This document shows positions 1-9,032 of a DNA stretch of 64,000 nucleotides, in pieces. The translations under genes were made by a program, and so were the position numbers. The stretch's first letter is position 1. Every line of letters starts with the position of its first letter. The DNA is from Promethearchaeota archaeon (GTDB taxonomy: Archaea; Asgardarchaeota; Lokiarchaeia; Sigyniarchaeales; SOKP01). The DNA lies in assembly GCA_030606485.1 (NCBI GenBank), contig JAUWGH010000001.1, positions 310,001 to 374,000 on the forward strand, given 5' to 3'. Below the pieces are notes generated by a model. It was not told where the DNA came from. It saw nothing but the letters and a program-made list of their open reading frames with translations, and did no database searches.

Positions 1-1758
1 GAAACAAATGGATATCGCGGATTCATAGATGCAATTTATAAGAGAGGTAGAAATATTCCAGATTTACAAAAAGCTGCGGGTTTTAAACCACTTAAAGAAT
101 TTAATTATGCAGGCAAATCGTTCGTAGAACTAGTGGAGATGTTTTTAAATGAAATTTACCCAGATTTAAGGAAGAAGTTAAAACTACCAGAGGGGGAACA
201 CCCCAAAAAGGAAGATATTGATAAATACTATAATGGTTTACTTAAAGCACTTGGACGAATAGGTAAAACTTATAATAACCTTGCGAAAGCAGCTGGCTTC
301 ATGCCGAGGATGGAGCATAAATATATTGAAAAATCTTTTGAAGAACTCGTTGAAATGTTTAAAAATGAAATATATCCAGCTCTCGTGAAAAAATTATCAT
401 TACAGAAGAGTGTGGCTCCAACTAGAGACCAAGTAGAAAAAAATTTTCGTGGTTTTACAAATGCTTTAACCAATATGAAAAAATATTATCCTGAATTATT
501 AAGAATAGCAGGATTTGAACCGAAATATGAGCAAAAATATAGAGATATGAATTTAAAAGATTTAGTGGAATTTTTTTTAGAAGAAATATATCCATTTGTA
601 AAAACAAAACTCACAGAAAAGGGATTGAATCTTGGAGATAAAGAAGCTCCCACCGTAAAGCAAATTCGAAAATATGGATATGGCGGTTTTATTCAGAAAT
701 TATATAAAATTACATCATATAATGATTTAATAGAAGCTGTTGGGTTAGAACCTAATGTTGAATATCGATATGTAGATATGGATTTTAAAGATTTAGTCGA
801 TTTTTTCAAAACACAAATTTATCCTGATGTGAAATCCCAAATAATAATTGGAGAAAATGAAGCTCCTAGCAAATTAGAATTATGCGATTTGGGCTATACT
901 GGATTTTTTGATGCAATTTATCGAACTGGAAAAACTTATTTTCAATTAGTGAAAGAAATGGGTTTTATACCAAGACAATCAATTGGATCTGAATTAGGAA
1001 CATTAAATCATAAGGCTATTAATTTTTTAATCTCAGATTGGGTTAACCAAGATAAATCTCCTAATATAATATATTATATCGAGGTAAAATTATTCGATCC
1101 AGTGAATGAATTTAGAATTGATGGATTTTTAATTAACAACAAGATAATCCAAAACCATATAACTTACAATTTTAAAAATTGGATATATAAACAAATTGAT
1201 AATCTCTCTCAGAAAAAGCTTTTGGTTGGATTAATTGATAAAATAATCGATAAAAAATTCTATTTATTTGATTATTCCAATGCATACTTTAACCGTTTTA
1301 ATAAAGTAAATTTAAAAATGGTGGCATCAAAAATTATTAAGTATCGGAAAAATAATTTAGCGAATTTATTTCTTGTGGGGACAAAATGGCCATATCATGG
1401 ACTGTATATTATTAAACTTCCAGAATACATAAATTATGGTATTAAAAAAGTACATACCGCAAATACAATTCTTATCAGTCATGTTCTTTTTGCCAAATTG
1501 ATAGGATTGGATGGTTCATTTCTCCAAAAATTTAAAGAAATTATTTCTTGTAATCAGAAAGATGATTTAAATAATTTATTTAAAATCATTGAAGCTTATG
1601 AAAAGAAAGAAATAAGAACACATCAAACTAAGGATTTAACGAAATTCCTTAAGAAATCATCTAATGTTCAAATAAAAATAAATAGCTATTTGTCTGAATT
1701 ATTTAATTTCTATATTGATTTTACAACTTTAGATAAATGGAGGTATAGTCCTTATTAA
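1..1758 (+). CDS. Tandem-repeat protein, 5' end outside the window
   Basis: The frame is open from base 1, so the gene begins upstream; the first ATG inside the window (133) is not the real start. The visible part has five copies of a roughly 65-75 residue unit with the pattern [YF]xGFxxAxxxxxxYxxLxxxxGFxP, then an aromatic LV[ED]FF segment, then EIYPxxxxKL. The last copy lacks the EIYP half. A C-terminal region of about 220 residues follows, with acidic positions (IEVKLF, FRIDGF, YLFDYS) that loosely recall PD-(D/E)XK nucleases, but I see no convincing catalytic lysine. Its stop overlaps the convergent helicase by four bases. The repeat family is not one I recognise; repeated helical units of this size could bind nucleic acid or protein. 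Coding status is certain, function unknown. Confidence 0.85.
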   Translation, partial: ETNGYRGFIDAIYKRGRNIPDLQKAAGFKPLKEFNYAGKSFVELVEMFLNEIYPDLRKKLKLPEGEHPKKEDIDKYYNGLLKALGRIGKTYNNLAKAAGFMPRMEHKYIEKSFEELVEMFKNEIYPALVKKLSLQKSVAPTRDQVEKNFRGFTNALTNMKKYYPELLRIAGFEPKYEQKYRDMNLKDLVEFFLEEIYPFVKTKLTEKGLNLGDKEAPTVKQIRKYGYGGFIQKLYKITSYNDLIEAVGLEPNVEYRYVDMDFKDLVDFFKTQIYPDVKSQIIIGENEAPSKLELCDLGYTGFFDAIYRTGKTYFQLVKEMGFIPRQSIGSELGTLNHKAINFLISDWVNQDKSPNIIYYIEVKLFDPVNEFRIDGFLINNKIIQNHITYNFKNWIYKQIDNLSQKKLLVGLIDKIIDKKFYLFDYSNAYFNRFNKVNLKMVASKIIKYRKNNLANLFLVGTKWPYHGLYIIKLPEYINYGIKKVHTANTILISHVLFAKLIGLDGSFLQKFKEIISCNQKDDLNNLFKIIEAYEKKEIRTHQTKDLTKFLKKSSNVQIKINSYLSELFNFYIDFTTLDKWRYSPY

Positions 1759-4100
1759 AAATCTTCATCGAAAAGTAATATTTTATCATGAGATTTTTCC
1801 AAAAGATATTCTAATATATAAATTGCGCCAGGACGAGATAATGGCCGATTATTGTTGCCACATTTTGGCGAGTATGTACAACCAGGACAGCCCGTATAAG
1901 AAGTGCATTTACATTTTTTAAGTAAATCAAATGTAGCCTCGAGTAATTTTCGAATAATTGGGTATAAACTTTCAGTGATTCCAATTCCACCTTTATACCC
2001 ATCATAAACATAAATAACTGGTTGGTTATGGTATGTATCCACATCAATAGAGACTCCACCGAGGTCCCATCGATCTATCAATGCAAATATTGGAGAGATT
2101 GCAATTATTGCATGTTCTAGGGCATGAATTGAGCCCCCCAAATTATAATTAAGAGTATCTAACTCACTCTCAAGATGTTCTGGAATTAATAACCAAAATG
2201 CTTTTGTTTCAAATTCTATGGTTGGGAGGTCTAAATCGTAATAATTTAGTATCTCTTGAGTAAGTGTTTCGACTTCTCTATATGCATAATAATCATGCTT
2301 AACTTTAACATCTCCATAATAAATATGAATTTTATCATTGAAGATCTCATTGTCTACTTTAATTTGTGATATTTCGGTATGTTTTAATGATTCCGTGTAA
2401 AAATTCAAATCTGATTTTCTAATATAGACTTTTTTCTGTTCAAAGTCAATTTCTTCTACTAAATAACTCTCCGCTTCAAATAAATATACTGCACCAGTGT
2501 GTAAATCTCTAAAGATATAACTCTCGTCCTCAGATGTTAGAATTTCCTCTTTTTTTTCTCTGGATTTTAGAATAATTTTATAATTATTCTCTGACAAATC
2601 GTCAAGGTTATATCTTCCATTTGGAAAGAATCCACCTGTCCAAAAATATTTTTGACCTCTTTTATTTAGAAGTCCTTGATTTACCAGATAACTCAAAATT
2701 TCCTTAAAATATTGTTTATCTTCAATTCCAAATGATAAGTTTTCATTTTCAGATAGTGGAATTTCATTTGCTGCACAACTAAGTTGATTTCTAAGAAGGT
2801 ATTTATTAGTTAAGGTAATAAGAAGTTTCTCGTTAGGGGCTCCAAATAATTTTTCGGGATGATGAACATAAAAGAGATCGAGAGGGTTTGGCATTGCTAC
2901 GTAAGTTGCAAAAGATATATCCTCTCCTCTGCCTGCTCTTCCAATTTGTTGGCGAAAGCTCGAAATTGTGCCAGGAAATCCAGAAATTATAGTAGCATCA
3001 AGGGTTCCTATATCCATTCCTAATTCAAGTGCATTAGTTGAGCTCACTCCCAGAATTGTATTCTCTCTCAGACCTTTTTCAATTTCTCGTCTTGTTTCTT
3101 TTCTTATTCCTGCCCTATAGCTTCGCACTCTATTTTCAATTGAAGGCATTTCCAATTTAAGGGCGTTCTTAGCCCAGATGGCGTGCAATTCACTCATTTT
3201 GCGCGAAGTTGTGAAAGTTAAAGTTTGAATTCCTTTCTTTAAATGTGCTAGGTAAATATTTTTAGTCTCTTGATGGGCTGATCTATAAGAATTTAGAATT
3301 TCATTATAAGGTAAATCCCATAAAAATACTTTTTTTTCTCCAGTAGGTGAAGTATCTTTATCAATAACATTCACCTCCTCTCCAATTAGTTTCTCCATGA
3401 ATTCTTTTGCTTCTGTTCCCATTGTTGCACTTGCGAGAATCCAAATTGGTTTAATATTAAGAGTATTTAAAATTCTTTTTAATCTTCTAATCATTAAGGC
3501 AAAATTAGAGCCAAAAATTCCCCGATAAGTATGAACCTCATCAATAACAATATATTTCAGGTTTTTTATTATTCGGTTCCAACGTCTCTTGAAACTTGGC
3601 AAATATTGATGCAATGCGTAAGAATTCGTTAGGATAATGTTTGAAGTTCGAAGAATTTGATCTTTTTTTGATTTCTCTACACTACCATCATAAACACCGG
3701 CTAAAGATGGGTCTAAATTTAAATCTTTCAAAAATTCTTGGAGTTTAGACTGCTGATCCCGAGTAAGGGCTTTTCTAGGAAAAATATAGATAGCGCAGTT
3801 ATTTTGATTTTTAAGAATTGAATTCATGACGGGGATATTGTAGCATAAGGTCTTTCCTGAAGCCGTTGAAGTGATAATCGCAGTATTTTTTTTACCAAGT
3901 ATGCTATTTACTGCATCTGCTTGATGTTTCCATAAAATAATCCCTTGATTTTTTAACCAATTACTTAACTTTTTATCTATTGGTAGGTTTAGTTCTCCAA
4001 ACTCTGCCTTCCTTTTTGGAATTGTCTCAATATGGGCTATTTGTTCATCATAAAAATCTTGATGTTTTAAGTAATTTAGAAAATCAGTAAAATCAATCAT
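1755..4100 (-). CDS. DEAD/DEAH-box helicase with DUF1998-type C-terminus (MrfA/Hrq1-like)
   Basis: A superfamily 2 helicase of about 781 residues. It shows a Q-like segment (LWKHQADA), Walker A (TSTASGKT, near residue 80), motif II DEVH (near 190), motif III ASAT and motif VI QQIGRAGRG (near 395). The C-terminal third carries a cysteine set (CKC, then CPGC and a further Cys, about residues 730-747) like the four-Cys metal site of the MrfA/YprA and fungal Hrq1 family. Those proteins are 3'-5' helicases in interstrand-crosslink and mitomycin damage repair; this role is inferred from family. ATG at 4100 is preferred; a TTG two codons upstream (4106) is possible, and neither has a clear ribosome site. 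It converges with the upstream repeat protein, overlapping by four bases. Confidence 0.9.
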   Translation of the reverse strand: MIDFTDFLNYLKHQDFYDEQIAHIETIPKRKAEFGELNLPIDKKLSNWLKNQGIILWKHQADAVNSILGKKNTAIITSTASGKTLCYNIPVMNSILKNQNNCAIYIFPRKALTRDQQSKLQEFLKDLNLDPSLAGVYDGSVEKSKKDQILRTSNIILTNSYALHQYLPSFKRRWNRIIKNLKYIVIDEVHTYRGIFGSNFALMIRRLKRILNTLNIKPIWILASATMGTEAKEFMEKLIGEEVNVIDKDTSPTGEKKVFLWDLPYNEILNSYRSAHQETKNIYLAHLKKGIQTLTFTTSRKMSELHAIWAKNALKLEMPSIENRVRSYRAGIRKETRREIEKGLRENTILGVSSTNALELGMDIGTLDATIISGFPGTISSFRQQIGRAGRGEDISFATYVAMPNPLDLFYVHHPEKLFGAPNEKLLITLTNKYLLRNQLSCAANEIPLSENENLSFGIEDKQYFKEILSYLVNQGLLNKRGQKYFWTGGFFPNGRYNLDDLSENNYKIILKSREKKEEILTSEDESYIFRDLHTGAVYLFEAESYLVEEIDFEQKKVYIRKSDLNFYTESLKHTEISQIKVDNEIFNDKIHIYYGDVKVKHDYYAYREVETLTQEILNYYDLDLPTIEFETKAFWLLIPEHLESELDTLNYNLGGSIHALEHAIIAISPIFALIDRWDLGGVSIDVDTYHNQPVIYVYDGYKGGIGITESLYPIIRKLLEATFDLLKKCKCTSYTGCPGCTYSPKCGNNNRPLSRPGAIYILEYLLEKSHDKILLFDEDF

Positions 4101-4271
4101 ATTCAAAGAGATTTGAACATATTTATTTATAATATATAAGAATCACATAAATTAGAAAATTTATCCTTTTAATTATAAAAGAGACTGAAGAAATTTAAAA
4201 TTACAAATCTACTTTATTAATTTATATAAATTTTAAATCTCTATGAATTTTAATTAAATGAGGATATTGAA

Positions 4272-5294
4272 ATGGAAGATTTTACATGGAAACTGATTGA
4301 GCCAGAGCGAATAAAGAGCGAAAATTTAGGACAATATATATTGCAGAACGCACCTCCTCTATTATATACTAAAAATGATAAAGAGAAAACGTCGGTAAAT
4401 TATTTGATCTCCTTCTTTTTTATAGTTGGATTCTACCTAATCTTTCTCAGTATTTGGACTTTTATAGAAATTGATCTTGGTGGGTTTGAATTATATTTAT
4501 TTTTTTTCATTACAATCATAGTTATTGTTATTGCCTTGCCCCTATTAATACTTTATATTCGCAGAAATGTGTATAACAAGCCTATTCAATCATATTATGA
4601 ATGGTTTATTGCTCAATCTGATAATATTGAAACCATATATTCATGTTTAGTTCAATATCCGATTTTCTCGGGTAAAACTCATCCTGATAAAGGATTCAAT
4701 AGAGCTTATAAGATCTACGAAGAAACGGTGTTATCTAATACAATTGATATTACTCAAATTGAGATTTATTTTAAAATCAACAGTAAGAATCCTAATAATT
4801 TAGAATCTCTTGAACTTATCGGATATTTTTTTAAATATGGAGAAGGGCAACAATTTTTTGATGAAAATACAAATCGAGATGTATGGAGATTTTTTGAGGC
4901 GTCTAAATCAAAAGAAGATAATTTTATTTCGGTGGCGAGCTGGGATCACTTATATGAATGGAGAGATGATTTGGTTTTTGATTTTGATAAATTACATGAA
5001 TTAGCACCATGGATAATACTTCGCTGGAATAATTTAAATCTGATTCCATTAACTCCAGAAGCAAAAAAAAAATTGAGATTTGACAAAAGAAATATCACCC
5101 CCTCGCCCAAATTAAAACCATGGGCTGGAGATTTATTTAAGCAAGAATATCATAATGAAGCTGAGTATAATGATTTAAAAGTTACTCAAAATGCAATTAA
5201 AACAATTTTAGGTGATATCATTTTAAGTAAAAACTCTAAACAAATTAAGAAGAATTTTAATAATTTTAAAGAATATTTTGTAAAAAATGCCTAA
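4272..5294 (+). CDS. Two-TM membrane protein of unknown function
   Basis: A 340-residue protein with a short N-terminal soluble segment, two hydrophobic helices (about residues 43-66 and 72-96) and a long soluble C-terminal part of about 240 residues rich in aromatic and acidic residues. The arginines after the second helix (YIRRNVYNK) suggest that the large domain faces the cytoplasm. The domain belongs to no family I know. ATG is supported by a GAGG ribosome-site-like sequence about eight bases upstream. It reads in the same direction as the ArsR-like gene 60 bases downstream and could share a transcript with it. The gene is clear from length and composition; nothing in it suggests a specific reaction. 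Confidence 0.75.
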   Translation: MEDFTWKLIEPERIKSENLGQYILQNAPPLLYTKNDKEKTSVNYLISFFFIVGFYLIFLSIWTFIEIDLGGFELYLFFFITIIVIVIALPLLILYIRRNVYNKPIQSYYEWFIAQSDNIETIYSCLVQYPIFSGKTHPDKGFNRAYKIYEETVLSNTIDITQIEIYFKINSKNPNNLESLELIGYFFKYGEGQQFFDENTNRDVWRFFEASKSKEDNFISVASWDHLYEWRDDLVFDFDKLHELAPWIILRWNNLNLIPLTPEAKKKLRFDKRNITPSPKLKPWAGDLFKQEYHNEAEYNDLKVTQNAIKTILGDIILSKNSKQIKKNFNNFKEYFVKNA

Positions 5295-5354
5295 AACCTA
5301 CATTCCATCAATTAAAATCAAAATCCTAAATTAGTAAGTTTTATTATTTTTCTT

Positions 5355-5693
5355 ATGCCTTTAGAAAGAAGAGAAGATCTTTCTGAATCATGGAGTAAAC
5401 ACGATAAAACAGTTGATCAAACTCGAGAATTTCATGCTCTTTATCTAAAAGCAGTAAATCATCCTATTAGGCGTGCAATACTTGAAATTCTTAATCAAAA
5501 ACCTATGACAAAGGATGAAATATTTGAGCTTTTAAAGAAACAAGATATTTTAAATGAAAAAGATATGTTGAAATATCATCTTGACTTTTTAAAAAAGGGA
5601 TATTGCATTGAAATGATAAGTGATCAACAGACCAAAAAAATCCTTTATAAAATCACTCAGGAAGGAACAGTAGTGGATTATTTAGATAAATAA
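5355..5693 (+). CDS. ArsR-like winged-helix transcriptional regulator
   Basis: A 112-residue protein. After about 35 residues comes the typical start of an archaeal ArsR-type winged helix: AVNHPIRRAILEIL, a helix-turn-helix around MTKDEIFELLKKQ, the recognition-helix region DMLKYHLDFLKK, and a wing ending in KKILYKITQEG. The pattern HPIRRxILxIL is seen in many archaeal HTH_20 proteins that respond to metabolites or stress. No sensor domain or metal-binding cysteine pair is visible, so the ligand is unknown. It follows the two-TM membrane protein by 60 bases on the same strand and may regulate that gene. Start ATG; DNA-binding assignment is firm, target is not known. Confidence 0.8.
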   Translation: MPLERREDLSESWSKHDKTVDQTREFHALYLKAVNHPIRRAILEILNQKPMTKDEIFELLKKQDILNEKDMLKYHLDFLKKGYCIEMISDQQTKKILYKITQEGTVVDYLDK

Positions 5694-6012
5694 ATATTTT
5701 AATTAATAGATAAATTATAGACATTACTTTTAAGATAAAACAGATTCTCTATTCAATAGGAAGTTGGACCTCAGTAATTAATTCTTTTTTGGGTTTTTCC
5801 CTTGGATTTGTAAGAAAAATTTCTCTTGTAGGTCCAATTGCCTTAAAACTATTTTTAATGGCAAATTAAAATATTTTTAGGTAGTTTTAGGTATTTGGGG
5901 AACATGGGAAACACATCGCACATATTATATAGATAATGTTCAAATTATTATCGTTAAAAGGCTTATTTAAGCCATTCTTTAATTTAAATTAAAGAAAAAA
6001 AAAAAAAGAGAT
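5694..6012. other. Intergenic region with a possible coding relic
   Basis: No intact gene is seen. A frame open from about 5714 to the stop at 5869 gives roughly 50 residues with membrane-like composition (YSIGSW, then FSLGFVRK) but no ATG, GTG or TTG start at its beginning. It resembles a short phrase in the relic near 10.56 kb (LALGFVRN). It is probably the decayed 3' end of a gene. A poly-purine tract just before 6013 serves as the T-rich tail downstream of cdhD on the minus strand. Confidence 0.3.
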
Positions 6013-7218
6013 TTACTGTTTTATCACAGTTGAAACCCAATCCATATATGATTCGGGTATTACTTTTGGAGCTTCTTTAAAGAAATCATTTACGGTTTCT
6101 TTCACAAATTGAGCAGCAACTGGATGAAACATCATAGCAAGATCTAATCCCACAACAATAAGCGAGAGGGCATTATATATCTCCCAAAGAGGACCACGAT
6201 ATTCTCTTTTACCCCAATCTGGAGCTCTTTTCTCACTCATCCAGGCTTCTCTCGCACCCCAAGCGTTTGTTGTCCCTCCAGAAATTGGAAATGCAAGATT
6301 ATCCTCACCCAAAAGTCCCGCTAATCTCATACGTTGATACATTGAGAAAGAATACTCTAATCCGTAGCCCAAAGTCGCACACGTTGGATCCATTACTATT
6401 CTATCTCTTGCAAGTCCTAATTCCATGGCATCTTTATTCATCTTAATCTGGTTGTTCATATCCAAGCTTGTCCAAAGAAGACAATTATGGTCATATTTTA
6501 CGGCAAGAGGAACAACTTCTTCCCAAGTTGCCTTATCAGCTGCAGATAATAATAATCTCTCGCTTTCAGACACTTCCGCAGTGAGTTTAAACATTTCTAC
6601 ATCTTTTTCTTTATTCCCAGAACAACCAATAAGAATTGGAACCTTAACAGCTTGTAATAACTCCTCCAACATCTTCATGGAATTCTCTACGGGAGCATCT
6701 TTTAATCCTGGGTCAATTGATAAAGAATGGAATGTAATACAATCTGCACCAAATTTATCGACTGCAAATTTTGCCCATTCAACCGGATTATCAAGATAAC
6801 CTTTATATTCTACCTTTATCGGTTTAGGTAGCATCATATCAGCGCCCATATCGAATACATCATATGTTACAACAGGTGGATGCGGATTACGTTTTTCTAA
6901 ACCCAAAAAATTATAAAAGGGTGGAACGGATTGACCTCCCAGGGTAACTTTAGTCCCATTTGATCTCACAAATTCGATCGTTTCAATTGTACCGGGATAA
7001 GAAACCTCCCCAAGTTTTAAAACCGCTTCAGTCCATTCTATTGGTCCTTTCACTTTTCCAATTCCGGGTAAAGCAGCTTGAACTGCGCCTGTAACAACAC
7101 TGGGGAAAAAATCAAATTGTAATTGCTCAGCAAGCAAATCTACGTTTATTAATTCCATCTGATCTGTATCTTTCATTAATTCTGCTAATTTCTTTGATAA
7201 TTCTTCAAATTCTGACAA
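6013..7218 (-). CDS. cdhD: Acetyl-CoA decarbonylase/synthase delta subunit (small corrinoid protein)
   Basis: A 401-residue protein matching the CdhD/AcsD family: VTYDVFDMG, then a KPI...YKGYLDNP segment, LSIDPGLKD, LIGCSGNKEKD, DPTCATLGYGLEYS, ISGGTTNAWGAREAW and EYRGPLWE. CdhD with CdhE forms the corrinoid iron-sulfur protein that carries the methyl group between tetrahydromethanopterin (or tetrahydrofolate) and the acetyl-CoA synthase in the Wood-Ljungdahl pathway; the delta subunit is a TIM barrel. The start is a TTG at 7218; the next in-frame ATG would lose 14 residues. The other subunits (CdhA/B/C/E) are not in this window, so the gene is separated here from its usual partners. Family assignment is strong. 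A related role as a general corrinoid methyl carrier cannot be excluded. Confidence 0.9.
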   Translation of the reverse strand: MSEFEELSKKLAELMKDTDQMELINVDLLAEQLQFDFFPSVVTGAVQAALPGIGKVKGPIEWTEAVLKLGEVSYPGTIETIEFVRSNGTKVTLGGQSVPPFYNFLGLEKRNPHPPVVTYDVFDMGADMMLPKPIKVEYKGYLDNPVEWAKFAVDKFGADCITFHSLSIDPGLKDAPVENSMKMLEELLQAVKVPILIGCSGNKEKDVEMFKLTAEVSESERLLLSAADKATWEEVVPLAVKYDHNCLLWTSLDMNNQIKMNKDAMELGLARDRIVMDPTCATLGYGLEYSFSMYQRMRLAGLLGEDNLAFPISGGTTNAWGAREAWMSEKRAPDWGKREYRGPLWEIYNALSLIVVGLDLAMMFHPVAAQFVKETVNDFFKEAPKVIPESYMDWVSTVIKQ

Positions 7219-7327
7219 TATGAAAACTTCGTAATTTTTTATTTAATATGAATTAGTATATTTAGAAAATTGATGAAAATAATTTAAAATTTCTTTTTTT
7301 CATTTTTAAATATATTAAAAAGAAGCT

Positions 7328-7849
7328 TCATACTCGAAGTTTCCTTTTTTTGAGTATAAGAAATGTTATTGTTGATATTGTAAAAATAGTTGTTACCCAA
7401 ATAATTTCTAAAGGGTAAGAATCTATCAGCGGTAAATAATAACGTCCCAGTTCTTTATTGCTATAAATAGTAATTAGGTTGGAACTTGCATTATGTACAA
7501 TTATTTGAATGTAATATATTAAAGTTTCCTTTGCAACATAATTTAATTCGGGATACTCCCCTTCATAAAACGTTATTGATAAATTATATAGCTCTGAGCT
7601 GTATATTCCATCTGGATTTTTATAATTTGATGTTGGACGAAAATTAAATAAAAATAAAGAATAACTTAATTGATACTTACTTGAACAGGTGATATTTAAC
7701 GTTTCGCTCTTATTTAGGCTAACAAGATAGAAAATGGTGCCATTGCTTTTAACTTCTTGATTATCAGTATAAGTCAGACATTGAGGAATTGAAATAGAAA
7801 GTAGAAATAGAAAAATAGTAAGTATAATAATTATTTTAAATTTCTTCAT
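7328..7849 (-). CDS. Secreted, membrane-anchored small protein
   Basis: A 173-residue protein with a classical signal peptide (MKKFK followed by a run of Ile/Leu/Phe ending near residue 25), an extracellular part of about 115 residues with many N-x-S/T sites (for example NKSE, NLSI, NASS), and a single C-terminal hydrophobic helix (about 147-166) followed by KKRK. This topology, outside domain with a C-terminal anchor, is common for Asgard surface proteins. The extracellular part is rich in beta-type sequence (alternating I/Y/L), consistent with a small beta-sandwich, but no family is recognised. It lies alone between cdhD and the divergent dapF. Confidence 0.7.
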   Translation of the reverse strand: MKKFKIIIILTIFLFLLSISIPQCLTYTDNQEVKSNGTIFYLVSLNKSETLNITCSSKYQLSYSLFLFNFRPTSNYKNPDGIYSSELYNLSITFYEGEYPELNYVAKETLIYYIQIIVHNASSNLITIYSNKELGRYYLPLIDSYPLEIIWVTTIFTISTITFLILKKRKLRV

Positions 7850-8025
7850 AAGTTAAATAGTTCCTTTATTTTCTAATAAAATAAAACTTATATTATAAAT
7901 TTTTATGCAGATCAATTAAAATTCTTAATTTTTATAATTCCATATAGAGAAAGTTATGAGTAGATATATCTTTGCTTTAATTTAAATAACTAAACTTTTA
8001 AAAGATTAAACTCTTACAAATTGAT

Positions 8026-8907
8026 ATGAAAACAATTAAAATAAAAGAGTTCTCATTTTCTAAATATCATGGTTTAGGGAATGATTATATCATAATTAAT
8101 GATTTAATTTCAGTTGTTCCCGAAGAAAAAAAGGGAATTTTGGCTAAAAAATTATGCGAACGACGTTATTCTGTTGGAGCTGATGGATTGATTTTTGTCA
8201 GTAATTCTGAAAAATATGATATAAAGATGCGAATTTTTAATAATGATGGTTCTGAAGCAGAAATGTGTGGAAATGGAATGAGGTGTTTTTCAAAATATGT
8301 ATTTGAAAATAATCTTGTTGATAAAATTTCATTTAAAGTTGAAACTTTAAGAGGATTAATAATTCCACAATTGGTTGTAGAAAATGGAAAGGTAATTGAA
8401 GTCAAAGTTAATATGGGGATACCTATTTTGGAATGTGATAAGATTCCAGTAATTGCCGGTAAAGATCCAATGCATTGTATTAATGAGAAGATTCAAGCTG
8501 GAGATAAAAATTATAATTTTACAGCGGTTTCTATGGGAAATCCACATGCTGTTATTTTCAAAGAAGGAGATTTAAACAATCAAGAAGTGGATAAATATGG
8601 GAAAATAATCGAATCTCATGAAAGATTTCCTAATAAGACAAATGTTGAATTTGTCAAGGTAATATCAAGTCAAGAAGCGCATATAAAAGTATTTGAACGT
8701 GGTGTAGGGATTACAATGGCATGCGGAACGGGTGCTTGTGCTTCGGTAGTTGCAGGAACTATTCTTGATAAATTCAAGACAAATAAACCAGTCACAATTC
8801 ATACGGATGGTGGTGATTTAATTATTACAGCTACCGCTGATGGCGTTTATATGGAAGGCTCAGTAGAAAAAGTTTTCGATGCTAAAATTGAAAACTTCGA
8901 AATTTAA
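8026..8907 (+). CDS. dapF: Diaminopimelate epimerase
   Basis: A 293-residue enzyme that interconverts LL- and meso-diaminopimelate in lysine synthesis. The N-terminal FSKYHGLGNDYI motif, the first catalytic cysteine in MCGNGMRC (Cys81), the GNPHAVIF motif and the second catalytic cysteine in ACGTGACA (Cys233) are all present, so the two-base cofactor-free mechanism is intact. Length is normal for the family. ATG start; a CTTTTAAAAG TATA-like sequence lies about 25-30 bases upstream. It is followed 125 bases later by lysA on the same strand, and dapB/dapA lie 10 kb further on, past an accessory island. Archaeal lysine synthesis through DAP is known in several lineages. Confidence 0.96.
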   Translation: MKTIKIKEFSFSKYHGLGNDYIIINDLISVVPEEKKGILAKKLCERRYSVGADGLIFVSNSEKYDIKMRIFNNDGSEAEMCGNGMRCFSKYVFENNLVDKISFKVETLRGLIIPQLVVENGKVIEVKVNMGIPILECDKIPVIAGKDPMHCINEKIQAGDKNYNFTAVSMGNPHAVIFKEGDLNNQEVDKYGKIIESHERFPNKTNVEFVKVISSQEAHIKVFERGVGITMACGTGACASVVAGTILDKFKTNKPVTIHTDGGDLIITATADGVYMEGSVEKVFDAKIENFEI

Positions 8908-9032
8908 ACTGCTAGTTGGGAAATTTAATTAATCCATTTTATCTTCGGCTTTTAAGTTTCTTTAAATCTTTTTTAATATTAAAATAATAAATTAGTTAAA
9001 ATACCATTTCATTTTAAAAGAATGAGATTAAT

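Noticed and set aside
5714-5869. A small intact gene
   Set aside because: No start codon at the beginning of the frame and no ribosome site; the sequence resembles the end of a larger membrane protein.
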